A stretch of 64,000 nt of DNA, taken from assembly GCA_964473865.1 (NCBI GenBank), contig CAYYQN010000019.1, positions 1 through 64,000 of the forward strand, in the 5' to 3' direction. This DNA is from CAIMUX01 sp964473865. Its GTDB lineage: Bacteria > Eisenbacteria > RBG-16-71-46 > CAIMUX01. Positions 42,286 through 50,324 of the stretch are shown piece by piece. The notes beneath the pieces were generated by a model. That model saw nothing but the letters and a program-made list of their open reading frames with translations. It had not been told where the DNA came from and did no database searches. The translations under genes were made by a program, and so were the position numbers. The number at the start of each line of letters is the position of its first letter. Position 1 is the first letter of the stretch.

Positions 42286-44445
42286 CTATCGGAACCGCGC
42301 CTTCAGCCGCCCCCAGCTCATCTTCTCGGTCGCAATGGGCAAGGGGCAGATGTTCTCTTCGCAGGGCACCCCCAGGCCCAGGAAAAGGCCGCCCCATAGC
42401 GAGCACTGCAGCGGAGTCAGCACCCTGCACTCGAGGTCGAAGCAGCAGGCGCCGTCGGGCGGCGGCTGGGGACAGGGATTCGGCGAGCAGGAGCCTTCCT
42501 GGTAGATCCCGTGTTCGCGGGCGCAACCCTCGACTGTCAGAACGTGACAGCTCCCGTCTTCGAAGCAGCACGCGCCGGGGACCGGAGGATGGGAGCAGGG
42601 TGAGATGCCCGGAACGCCGAAACCGATTCCTCCGAGGCCGACGATGGGGTCCTCCTGGGGTGGCTCCGAGTCATCGAGGAAGACGGTCGGTTGCGTGGGG
42701 TGGAGCACCGTGGTCCAGACGCCTCCCTCGCCGCCGTAGCCTCCAATCCAGCAGATCTCCACAATCCGGCTGGTCTGGACTTCGGCGAGAGTGATCGTGG
42801 TCCCTCCACCGGAACTGCCGGGCCAGCCATCGACGAGGATCTCGGCATCGCCCGCTGCGGGAAGGCCCGCCGCCAGGACGAAGACGCTGCCCACGTCGAA
42901 CTCCGCGCCGAACGAAAGACCCTTGAGACGAGGATGAGTCGCCCAGGGGAAGGCCGCGTAGACCTTCCACACGACGAGCGAGTCGGGAGGCAGCACCACG
43001 TCCGCGGCTTCGCACGAGGCCGGGGGAAGGGTCGGGTACTCGCTGCTGTCGAGGGTGTAGGCGACTCCGACGTCGTGGACGACGAGGACCCCGCCCGCGT
43101 TCACGCCGCCCGGCTGGGGGCACGGATTCGGCGAGCAGGCGGTTCCGGGACCCTGAAAGTCCCCGTGCAGGCGGCCGCAGATGTACTGAGCATGAACGGT
43201 GCAGCCGCCGTCGCTGAAGCAGCAGGCGCCGTACGCCTGGGGGCACGGATTGGGTTGGCAGTCCGTTCCGAAGCCCAGCCACTGGCCACCCTCGTTCTGG
43301 CATTGCTCCTCGTCTGTGAGGAGACAGAAGCCGTCGGGGTAGCAGCAAGCGCCCCAGGGGGGCGGGCAGGGATTAGGCTGGCAGTCCGGTTCCCAATACC
43401 ACCAGAAGCCTCCGGCCGCCTCGCAGGGTCCCTCGGCCATGACGATGCAGATGCCGCTCGGAATGCAGCAGGCCCCCTGGGGCTGGGGACAGGGATTCGG
43501 TTCGCAGGAGGCAATCGAGCCGGTCCAGTCGCCGCCGCTTTGCAGGCACGGCAGCTGACCTAGCTCCGCGCAGGTTCCGTCGTCGTAGCAGCAGATCCCC
43601 TGCGGCTGCGGGCAAGGGTTCGGGGTGCAGGTCGTGGATGCTCCCTGCCACGCTCCGCCGGCGGCCGCGCACGCTGCCGGGAACGAGATCGAACAGGTGC
43701 CGTCCGCATGGCAGCAGGCGCCCAGAGCGGGACAGAGGTCAGGCGTGCAGGGGACCGCCCCGTGCGAGGTGCCGCCGCCGGCGGCACAGGCGGCGGGAAG
43801 CAGGATCTGGCAGGAGCCGTTGGGGAGACAGCAGGCGATTCCGTTGACCACGCCGCACGGGGTGTAGCCGTCGAGGCCGAAGCCGAGCCGGCCGTAGTCG
43901 GCAATCGGGTCCGTCGCCTGCGGCGTGCCGTCATCGACGAAGACCGAGGTTTGCACCGGGTGCGGTCCGGTGTTCCACATTCCGGGACTCGAGGCGTAGC
44001 CGGCGAACCAGTAGCAGCAAATCACCGCGTCGGTCTGGGTGGTGCCGAAGCTCTGCCCGATGCTGCAGCCGCTGGTGTGCGGCCAGCCGCCGTCGGTGAT
44101 CTCGAAATCCATGACCGGATCGGGAAGCTGACCCCAGGTGACATGGACGGAGTCGTCCATGGTGACGCCCCAGGCCAGGCCCTTCAGGCGCGGGCTGGAC
44201 CCCTCGGGAAAGGCGGCGTACACCCGCCAGCAGGCGAGCGTCGCATAGTCGTCGATCCGGGTGTCGACGGTCTCACAGGTGGGAGCAGGCACGCCGGTCG
44301 GGCAGCCGGACGCCGTGACGCCGATGTCGTGGACCACCAGGACGCCGCCCGCGTTCGGGCCGGCCAGAGCGGAACCCACGAAGACGGACATGGACATGAG
44401 GGCAAGCGTGGCGCAGGCCAGAAACCGCCAGACTCCCACACGCAC
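42286..44445 (-). CDS. Secreted Cys-repeat protein with duplicated domain and SWxxLKxxFR tag
   Basis: 719 residues from GTG 44445 (AGGGGGT upstream, start of signal peptide VWRFLACATLALMSMSVFVG); ATG 44484 is an alternative. Architecture: domain A (about 30-220, beginning NAGGVLVVHDIGV), six cysteine repeats (about 225-460), a second copy of domain A (NAGGVLVVHDVGV, about 460-620), two more repeats, then MSWGRLKARFR-stop. Each repeat is about 40 residues with six Cys: GACC-x3-4-GxC-x8-C-xxxGGxW-xn-C-xPNPCP. Such spacing implies three disulfides per repeat and an extracellular stalk or adhesive role, but I know no family function. The open frame continues upstream of the signal peptide by chance. 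Confidence 0.75.
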   Translation of the reverse strand: MRVGVWRFLACATLALMSMSVFVGSALAGPNAGGVLVVHDIGVTASGCPTGVPAPTCETVDTRIDDYATLACWRVYAAFPEGSSPRLKGLAWGVTMDDSVHVTWGQLPDPVMDFEITDGGWPHTSGCSIGQSFGTTQTDAVICCYWFAGYASSPGMWNTGPHPVQTSVFVDDGTPQATDPIADYGRLGFGLDGYTPCGVVNGIACCLPNGSCQILLPAACAAGGGTSHGAVPCTPDLCPALGACCHADGTCSISFPAACAAAGGAWQGASTTCTPNPCPQPQGICCYDDGTCAELGQLPCLQSGGDWTGSIASCEPNPCPQPQGACCIPSGICIVMAEGPCEAAGGFWWYWEPDCQPNPCPPPWGACCYPDGFCLLTDEEQCQNEGGQWLGFGTDCQPNPCPQAYGACCFSDGGCTVHAQYICGRLHGDFQGPGTACSPNPCPQPGGVNAGGVLVVHDVGVAYTLDSSEYPTLPPASCEAADVVLPPDSLVVWKVYAAFPWATHPRLKGLSFGAEFDVGSVFVLAAGLPAAGDAEILVDGWPGSSGGGTTITLAEVQTSRIVEICWIGGYGGEGGVWTTVLHPTQPTVFLDDSEPPQEDPIVGLGGIGFGVPGISPCSHPPVPGACCFEDGSCHVLTVEGCAREHGIYQEGSCSPNPCPQPPPDGACCFDLECRVLTPLQCSLWGGLFLGLGVPCEENICPLPIATEKMSWGRLKARFR
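43107..43860 (-). repeat. Six tandem cysteine-rich coding repeats
   Basis: About 120-bp coding units, each giving GACC-type openings and PNPCP-type ends (GACCHADGTC, GICCYDDGTC, GACCIPSGIC, GACCYPDGFC, GACCFSDGGC). They differ enough at DNA level that they are not a recent expansion. Two further units lie at about 42310-42600 after the second domain A. Confidence 0.7.
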
Positions 44446-44904
44446 GGTTACCCCCTGGTTTGGCGGAGCGGAACGGACGCTCATCAGCCGTTCGAAGCGG
44501 TAGAACATGCGAAAGCGAGTATAGCGGAAGTGCGGGGAGGGAGCCTCCGGACCGGCATGAGTCGGTCGGGCGGCGCGTTTGCCTGCTGATGGGCGGAGCG
44601 GCCCGGAGCCGCTGCGGACGAAGAAGCCGCCGCAGGCGGTGGCCTCCAGGCCCTTCCACTTCAGGAAGAGCGGCGCGGGGCTGCGCTGGCTGCCGAACAT
44701 GCGCACGGTCATGCCCTGTACGACCTGGGTCCCGGGGTCGATGTTGGTACCGGCGCGGTCGCCGAGGCCGTTGCGCACGGCCGCGTCACCCGGTGCGCGG
44801 GCGCGCACGCCGGTGTCGCTGGGTCGCCCGTTGCGAGCGGCTGTCTCGCGAGGCCGGCCACTTTGCGCAGCGGTCCCATCCGGCCGGTCATTGCGCACGG
44901 TGGT
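44446..44904. other. Gap between Cys-repeat protein and RM relic
   Basis: The minus frame stays open through this stretch, but the encoded residues (Arg/Gly/Pro-rich) look non-natural. It contains a TATACT box at 44519-44524 that could be the -10 of the Cys-repeat gene, and the 30-bp repeats listed next. Confidence 0.4.
44755..44904 (-). repeat. Degenerate 30-bp tandem repeat, five units
   Basis: Read on the minus strand the units give ten-residue blocks TTVRNDRPDG, TAAQSGRPRE, TAARNGRPSD, TGVRARAPGD, AAVRNGLGDR. At DNA level a core like TTGCGCACGG recurs every 30 bp on the plus strand. It begins exactly where similarity to HsdR stops. Confidence 0.55.
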
Positions 44905-44991
44905 GTCCCTGGGGCAGGCATCGGGACCCCACCGCAGGAGCCCGCACTCGATCGCCTCTTCGAAGGAACGCTCAGAGGTGTCAGAGGTCAT
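44905..44991 (-). pseudogene. Truncated start of a type I restriction R subunit (hsdR relic)
   Basis: ATG 44991 overlaps the Fic stop as ATGA, the usual coupling of operon genes. The first 29 codons (MTSDTSERSFEEAIECGLL, then GPDACP) look like the N-terminus of HsdR proteins as I know them. After that the sequence falls into 30-bp repeats with no HsdR features, so the gene is cut short. With the HsdM-like fragment on the other side of Fic it marks a broken type I restriction-modification operon. Assignment rests on a short match. Confidence 0.5.
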
Positions 44992-46175
44992 GGCGTCCTT
45001 TCCCGCCGGCGCGACGCCCGTTTCCTCCCGAGCGCCGGCGGTTCTTCGAGAATCTGGAGGAGTGCGCGCGCGCAGTAGACGCGATTTCGTCTGGCTTCGC
45101 CGGCGAGGGTCACGATCCCCGCCGAATCCAGTCGGTCGATGGCACGCTGGGCTGTGGTGAACGCCACGTTCAACCGCTCGGCAAGCCGGTTCACCGTCCA
45201 AAAGGGATTCTCGGTGAACAGGTCGATCGCCTCCACGGGCAGGCGGGAGTGTGCCGGTGCGACCTGTTCGCGCCAGTGCGCGAGCAGATCCTCGATGCGC
45301 TGGATGCGGCCGAGCGCGTCCTCGGCCTGCTCGGCAACTCCGGACAGGAAGTACGCCAGCCACTCCTCCCACTCGCCCCTCTCGGTCACCCCCAACAGGC
45401 GTGCGTAGTACTCCGAGCGGGTGGCATCGAACCAGGCGCTCAGACAGAGGAGCGGCGAGGGGAGGACCCCTCTGGTCACCAGCAGGAGGGTGATGAGGAG
45501 GCGTCCCACGCGTCCGTTGCCGTCGAGGAATGGGTGGATCGCCTCGAATTGGGAGTGAGCGAGCGCCGCTTGGACGAGGGGAGGCAAGGAGTCGTCATGC
45601 AGGAACGCTTCCCAGGCGCCGAGGCACTCCATGACGCGATCCGGGGGCGGCGGTACATAGCTCGCCTCCGCGAGCGGACAGCCCGCGCGGCCGATCCAGT
45701 TCTGCGTCTGCCGGAACTCGCCCGGCACGGCCGTGTCGCCGCGCACTCCGCGCAGCAGCTTCTGGTGCAGCTCCCGCACCAGGCGGAGCGACAGCGGTAG
45801 CGTCCGCAACCTCGGGATACCGTGCTCGAGGGCAACGACGTAGTTGGCGACTTCGCGGAGATCCTCTGGGCTCCGTTCGACGGCAGCGCCGGCTTCCGCG
45901 GCAAGCAACTCGCCCAAGGTAGCCTGTGTGCCCTCGATGCGGCTGGAAAGCACCGCCTCGCGCTTGACGAACGGACGGATCAAGAGGGGTGGATTCCGCA
46001 GCCGCCGGCCCTCGCCGGCCAGGCGGCCGATGGCTCGATCCGCCGCCGAGAGCACGGCCACCATCTCCGCACTCCAGACGATCGGGGGTGGCAGGGGAGC
46101 CGGTACGTAGGCTCGGTAGCCTCCCGGGCATCGAATCACGCGGCCATGCGGCTGATGCGGGGATTGGCCCATCAT
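44988..46175 (-). CDS. Fic-family AMP-transferase, class II type
   Basis: 395 residues. N-terminal DUF4172-like part with the inhibitory motif SSRIEG (fits [S/T]xxxE[G/N], class II, where Glu blocks ATP binding). Fic core with HPFLDGNGRVGR (catalytic His about residue 214). The C-terminal winged-helix region (WTVNRLAERLNVAFTTAQRA) is common in this subgroup. ATGATG 46175 follows AGGAGGACG. Fic proteins AMPylate target proteins; targets here are unknown. Such genes often ride between hsdM and hsdS/hsdR in type I RM loci, and fragments resembling both hsdM and hsdR flank this one. The gene itself looks intact. Confidence 0.92.
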   Translation of the reverse strand: MMGQSPHQPHGRVIRCPGGYRAYVPAPLPPPIVWSAEMVAVLSAADRAIGRLAGEGRRLRNPPLLIRPFVKREAVLSSRIEGTQATLGELLAAEAGAAVERSPEDLREVANYVVALEHGIPRLRTLPLSLRLVRELHQKLLRGVRGDTAVPGEFRQTQNWIGRAGCPLAEASYVPPPPDRVMECLGAWEAFLHDDSLPPLVQAALAHSQFEAIHPFLDGNGRVGRLLITLLLVTRGVLPSPLLCLSAWFDATRSEYYARLLGVTERGEWEEWLAYFLSGVAEQAEDALGRIQRIEDLLAHWREQVAPAHSRLPVEAIDLFTENPFWTVNRLAERLNVAFTTAQRAIDRLDSAGIVTLAGEARRNRVYCARALLQILEEPPALGRKRASRRRERTP

Positions 46176-46587
46176 CGTCCTCCTGGTTCGCGGCGGCGAG
46201 AACAGTCGCTGAGATTATTAGCGAATCTGCCCTAGAACGAAAACAAGAATCGGGGTCCGCTCCGGGGGGATTCGTTGCGTTCGTCGGGGCAGCGTCCCGG
46301 CCCGGCGGACCGCTTCCTTCGTGTCCGGGAGCACGCAGTCCAGCCGGCGTAGAACCGTCAGCGGCAGGATGACGTCCTGGTACTTGCTGCGCCGGCACCG
46401 TGGCCCGTGCGGGAAACACCGCCGATTGCCGGCGGATGGCTATCCTTTGGCAGCCTCCTTCGGGCCACGTTCCGTCGTCTTCCCCCCCCTCCCACCTTGA
46501 CGCATCCCCCCTCGCCTCCTACCCTTACCGGGACCCGGTCGGCAGGCGGCCGGGCGCATCCGCCGCGCGCTATTGCCGGGAGGGGTC
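46176..46587. other. Divergent gap with HsdM-like relic and Fic promoter region
   Basis: Besides the HsdM-like fragment, a locally AT-rich patch at 46205-46255 carries TAATAA/TAATCT-like sequence on the minus strand, a possible -10 for fic. The imperfect palindrome AGATT-N7-AATCT (46212-46228) could be an operator. The right part (46400-46587) leads to the phosphatase gene and shows nothing more than a short CCGCCG/CGGCGG hairpin. Confidence 0.4.
46305..46391 (-). pseudogene. Fragment of a type I methyltransferase subunit (hsdM relic)
   Basis: The minus strand encodes SKYQDVILPLTVLRRLDCVL followed by PDTKEAVR, which matches the conserved VILPFTVLRRLDCVL region near the N-terminus of HsdM proteins as I know them. 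Both sides lose similarity: there is no start upstream, and downstream the frame ends at TAA 46220-46218. About 29 residues of a roughly 500-residue protein remain. It lies upstream of fic in the same orientation, the order hsdM-fic-hsdR seen in intact loci. Confidence 0.6.
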
Positions 46588-47091
46588 GTGTTCCGGATTC
46601 TTGTCGTCTGCACGGGGAATCTTTGCCGCAGCCCCATGGGCGAGGGGGTCCTGCGGCACCTGGTCAACCGCCAGGGGCTGGACGGGCAGGTCGAAGTCAG
46701 CTCCGCCGGGACCTGGGCCGCCGAGGGGTCAGCGCCCAGCCGCTACGCCGTGGAGGCGGCCCGGAAGGCCGGAATCGACATTCACGCGATTCGATCGCGA
46801 CCGCTGGCCCGCTCGATCCTGATGGAGTCGGATCTGGTGCTGACGATGGAACCGACCCACCTGGAGGAGGTTCTGGCGCAGGAGCCGGAAGCGGAAGATC
46901 GGGCCTACGTGGTGACGACGTTCGCCGACCCGGAGGACGGCGATCCCGCGGGAGTGCCGGACCCGTTCGGCACGAACCAGGCCTCGTACGAAGCGACGTT
47001 CGACGAGTTGGACCACATCCTGCGCGTGGCGTTTCCGCGAATCCTGGAGCGGGTCGAGCGAAAGGCGGCGGAGCAAGCCGGCACGACGTAG
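46588..47091 (+). CDS. Low-molecular-weight protein tyrosine phosphatase
   Basis: 167-residue cytoplasmic phosphatase. P-loop VCTGNLCRS with catalytic Cys8 and Arg14 (Cx5R), general acid in PDPFG (about residue 130). Start GTG 46588 follows GGGAGGGG; TTG 46573 is an in-frame alternative. Related YwlE proteins are protein-arginine phosphatases and have Thr where this one has Leu12, so tyrosine specificity is more likely. It precedes glyA by 213 nt, an order also found in Firmicutes around ywlE-glyA. Confidence 0.9.
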   Translation: MFRILVVCTGNLCRSPMGEGVLRHLVNRQGLDGQVEVSSAGTWAAEGSAPSRYAVEAARKAGIDIHAIRSRPLARSILMESDLVLTMEPTHLEEVLAQEPEAEDRAYVVTTFADPEDGDPAGVPDPFGTNQASYEATFDELDHILRVAFPRILERVERKAAEQAGTT

Positions 47092-47272
47092 AGGAAGGGT
47101 GCCGCCGGGGTCCCGAACCGAGCCGCCGATGTCGGCGGGCGGCGTCGGCATCCCGGGGCTGGGCGGGACGACCGGGCGCCCGAGACGATACCGGTTGGCT
47201 GCGGTAGCCGAGGAAAACGAGCGGGCAACGAGGCTCCGGGGCCGATCGAGCCCTGAGCCCTGGGTGGTGGCA

Positions 47273-47290
47273 GGCGGGATCGCTCCCGCC
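47273..47290 (+). promoter_or_regulatory. Hairpin next to the glyA ribosome site
   Basis: GGCGGGA (47273-47279) pairs perfectly with TCCCGCC (47284-47290) over a TCGC loop. It ends right at the GGAAGGAGG ribosome site of glyA, so it could influence translation. No known glycine or folate riboswitch pattern is visible in the 213-nt leader. Confidence 0.4.
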
Positions 47291-47304
47291 GGAAGGAGGA
47301 TGGG

Positions 47305-48552
47305 ATGCGTTTCCTGGATTCGGTGGACCCGGAGATCGCGGCGACGATCCGCGGAGAGCTCGGGCGGCAGCGCGACACGCTCGAGATGATCGCCTCGGAG
47401 AACTTCACGCATCCGGCGGTGCTCGAGGCGGCCGGGTCGGTGATGACCAATAAGTACGCGGAAGGCTACCCGGCCAAGCGCTACTACGGCGGCTGCGAAT
47501 TCGTCGACCAGGCGGAACTCCTGGCCATCGCGCGCGCGAAGGAGCTCTTCAGCGCGCCACACGCCAACGTGCAGGCCCACAGCGGGAGCCAGGCCAACCT
47601 CGCCGCCTACTTCTCGTGCCTCGACCCGGGCGACACCATCCTGGGGATGAACCTCTCCCACGGCGGGCATTTGACCCACGGCCTGGCGGTCAACTTCTCC
47701 GGCCGCTTCTTCAAGGTCGTTCCCTACGGAGTGGCGAAGGAGACCGGCCGCATCGACTATGACGAGCTGGCGAAGCTCGCGCTGGAGCACACGCCGAAGC
47801 TGATCGTGGCCGGCGCCAGCGCCTACTGCCGCACCATCGATTTCCCGCGTTTCCGCCAGATCGCCGACTCCGTGGGCGCCACCCTCATGGTCGACATGGC
47901 CCACATCGCGGGTCTCGTGGCGGCGGGCATCCACCCGACGCCGGTGGGACACGCGCAGCTCGTCACCACCACCACGCACAAGACGCTCCGCGGACCGCGC
48001 TCCGGGCTCATTCTCTGCGATGCCGACCGGGCGCAGGCGGTCGACAAGACGATCTTCCCCGGTATGCAGGGCGGGCCTCTGATGCACATCATCGCGGCCA
48101 AGGCGGTCTGCTTCAAACTCGCCATGACCGAGGGGTTCAAGGCGTATCAGCGGCAGACGGTGGCCAATGCCCAGCGTCTCGCGTCGCGGATGGTGGAGCG
48201 CGGATTCGCGGTGGTGTCGGGCGGCACCGACAACCACCTGTTCCTCCTGGACCTGTCGGGGAAGGGGCTTACGGGCAAGAAGGGGCAGGCCTGGCTCGAG
48301 GCGGCCGGAATCACCGTAAACAAGAACACCGTGCCGTTCGACCAGCAGTCGCCGTTCGTCACCAGCGGGTTGCGCGTCGGCACCCCGGCCCTGACCACGC
48401 GCGGGATGAAGGAGCCGGAGATGGATCGGATCGCCGGCTGGATGGCTGACGTCCTGGACGCCCAGGGAGAGGAGGCGGTCACCGCGCGCGTGCGCGCCGG
48501 AGTGGCCGAGCTGTCGCGCGCGTTCCCCCTCTATCCGGAGCTTGAGTACTGA
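47305..48552 (+). CDS. glyA: Serine hydroxymethyltransferase
   Basis: PLP enzyme converting serine and tetrahydrofolate to glycine and methylene-tetrahydrofolate. 415 residues, standard. Motifs: SENFTHPAVLEAAGSVMTNK near the N-terminus, YYGGCEFVDQAE, HSGSQANLAAY, DMAHIAGLVAAG and the PLP-lysine region TTTTHKTLRGPRSGLI. ATG 47305 follows GGAAGGAGGATGGG. It lies between the phosphatase and the HIT gene on the same strand. Confidence 0.97.
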   Translation: MRFLDSVDPEIAATIRGELGRQRDTLEMIASENFTHPAVLEAAGSVMTNKYAEGYPAKRYYGGCEFVDQAELLAIARAKELFSAPHANVQAHSGSQANLAAYFSCLDPGDTILGMNLSHGGHLTHGLAVNFSGRFFKVVPYGVAKETGRIDYDELAKLALEHTPKLIVAGASAYCRTIDFPRFRQIADSVGATLMVDMAHIAGLVAAGIHPTPVGHAQLVTTTTHKTLRGPRSGLILCDADRAQAVDKTIFPGMQGGPLMHIIAAKAVCFKLAMTEGFKAYQRQTVANAQRLASRMVERGFAVVSGGTDNHLFLLDLSGKGLTGKKGQAWLEAAGITVNKNTVPFDQQSPFVTSGLRVGTPALTTRGMKEPEMDRIAGWMADVLDAQGEEAVTARVRAGVAELSRAFPLYPELEY

Positions 48553-48761
48553 GACCCCGCCGGGCCTGACCCGACCCATCGGCCGGCGCGCGGCGCGACT
48601 CCGGGGCGAACGCAGAAGCGGACGTTCCCCCCGCGCGCGGCTGGGGGCGCAAGGCTGCCGGCCCGGACCGCGCACGGGGTACGGGCGCGCCGCGGCAGAA
48701 ACGAGCATCGGCACGGGAACGGGTACGGGAACGGGATCGGAAGCAAGGAGGGGACCCCGGG

Positions 48762-49112
48762 ATGGCCTCTGACGACTGCATCTTCTGCCGGATCGCGCGG
48801 GGCGAGATCCCGGCGAACGTCGCCTTCCAGGATGACGACCTGGTGGTGTTCCATGACCTGTCGCCGCAGGCGCCGGTGCACGTGCTGGTGATTCCGCGGA
48901 AGCACATCCCCACGGCCAACGACATCTCGGTCGAGGATGGGGCGCTGCTGGGGCGGATCTGGACCCGGGTCCCCGCACTCGCGGCGCAGCTCGGCATCGC
49001 CTCGACCGGGTACCGGATCGTGAACAACTGCCTTGCCCCGGCCGGCCAGAGCGTGTTCCACCTCCATTTCCACATCCTGGGTGGGCGGGCCATGGGGTGG
49101 CCTCCGGGCTGA
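48762..49112 (+). CDS. hinT: HIT-family nucleotide-binding protein (HinT-like)
   Basis: 116-residue histidine-triad hydrolase of purine nucleoside phosphoramidates. Opening DCIFCRIARGEIPANVAFQD, mid IPRKHIPTANDIS and the triad QSVFHLHFHILGGR are diagnostic. Start ATG 48762 with AAGGAGG upstream at 48745-48751. Just before it (about 48707-48740) is a run of GGNACG hexamers. Confidence 0.95.
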   Translation: MASDDCIFCRIARGEIPANVAFQDDDLVVFHDLSPQAPVHVLVIPRKHIPTANDISVEDGALLGRIWTRVPALAAQLGIASTGYRIVNNCLAPAGQSVFHLHFHILGGRAMGWPPG

Positions 49113-49323
49113 TCGGGGTCCGAGCGGGGCGAGGCCGGCGCCCGGGTTGAACGGCGTTGACAGCGGCCGGGTCGGGGCCGGCGGTGGGCCGATCGGCGCG
49201 GGCCGGCGGGCCAGTCCGGGCGGGCGCGGGCCCCGTCCGGAACCGACACGAGATCCGGTGAGTAGAAGCGCCCGGCCCCCCGAGGGGCGGGCGGATCGTG
49301 AGGCTTTCAGGAGGACCAGAACG

Positions 49324-50310
49324 GTGCATCCGGACATTCGGCAGATTCAGTCTGTGGTCGAACGCGAGGCGGCCTTCGCGCAGGACGTGCTCGCGGAGGT
49401 GGGAAAGGTCATCGTCGGGCAGCGGGCCCTCACGACCCGTCTCCTGGTGGGGCTCCTGGCCGACGGCCACCTGCTCCTGGAGGGCGTTCCGGGATTGGCC
49501 AAGACCCTGGCGGTCCGGACCCTAGCCCGCGCCCTCGACATCACCTTCTCGCGGATCCAGTTCACGCCCGACCTGCTGCCGGCCGACCTGACCGGCACCC
49601 TGGTCCTGAACCCCCGGACCAACGAGTTCGACACGCGGAAAGGACCGATCTTCGCCTCCCTCATCCTGGCCGACGAAGTGAACCGGGCGCCCGCCAAGGT
49701 GCAGAGCGCGCTTCTCGAGGCGATGCAGGAACGACAGGTGACGATCGGGATGACGACGCATCCGCTGCCCGATCCGTTCCTGGTCCTCGCCACGCAGAAC
49801 CCGATCGAGCAGGAAGGGACCTATCCGCTGCCCGAGGCACAGCTCGACCGGTTCATGCTCAAGGTCAAGGTCGACTACCCGACGCGGGAGGAGGAGCGGC
49901 TGATCCTGGACCGGATGTCCGGCGCGCCGATGGCCGCCGTGCGTCCGGTGGCCGATCCCGCCCGCATCGCCCGCGCCCGCGAGGCGGTGCGGATGGTCTA
50001 CCTCGACGAGAAGATCCGCGAATACGTCCTCGACCTGGTGGCGGCCACCCGCCGTCCAGCCGACTACAACCTGCGCCTGTCCGAGCTGATCTCGTTCGGC
50101 GCGTCGCCGCGGGCCGGGCTCTTCCTTCTCTCCGGCGCGCGGGCCCACGCCTTCCTGCAAGGGCGGGCCTACGTCACGCCGGAGGATATCAAGGCGCTCG
50201 CTCCCGACATCCTGCGCCACCGCGTCATCCTCACGTACGAGGCGGAGGCGCGGGAGATCACTCCGGACGAAGTGGTCCGCGAGATCCTCGAGCGCGTGGC
50301 CGTGCCCTGA
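49324..50310 (+). CDS. MoxR-family AAA+ ATPase
   Basis: 328 residues from GTG 49324 (CAGGAGGACC upstream). Walker A GVPGLAKT (about 54-61), Walker B SLILADEVNRAP (about 113-124), sensor ATQNPIEQEGTYPLPEAQLD, and C-terminal lid (about 200-328). MoxR ATPases work as chaperones for VWA-domain partners. The next five genes encode DUF58, BatD-like, BatA, BatB-BatC and BatD-BatE proteins, the classic MoxR/Bat order. Confidence 0.94.
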   Translation: MHPDIRQIQSVVEREAAFAQDVLAEVGKVIVGQRALTTRLLVGLLADGHLLLEGVPGLAKTLAVRTLARALDITFSRIQFTPDLLPADLTGTLVLNPRTNEFDTRKGPIFASLILADEVNRAPAKVQSALLEAMQERQVTIGMTTHPLPDPFLVLATQNPIEQEGTYPLPEAQLDRFMLKVKVDYPTREEERLILDRMSGAPMAAVRPVADPARIARAREAVRMVYLDEKIREYVLDLVAATRRPADYNLRLSELISFGASPRAGLFLLSGARAHAFLQGRAYVTPEDIKALAPDILRHRVILTYEAEAREITPDEVVREILERVAVP

Positions 50311-50324
50311 GCGGGGAGCGCGCC

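Noticed and set aside
43107..43860. CRISPR-like array
   Set aside because: The periodic units are coding, about 120 bp and divergent, with no constant short repeats and spacers.
42286..45372. Single 1028-residue gene covering the Cys-repeat protein plus upstream sequence
   Set aside because: A signal peptide and ribosome site start inside at 44445, and the upstream part overlaps fic antiframe and the HsdR relic.
47092..47304. Glycine or folate riboswitch before glyA
   Set aside because: Only one hairpin is visible; none of the conserved riboswitch cores is present.
46729..49470. 913-codon minus frame over the phosphatase, glyA and HIT genes
   Set aside because: Antisense shadow of three well-identified genes.
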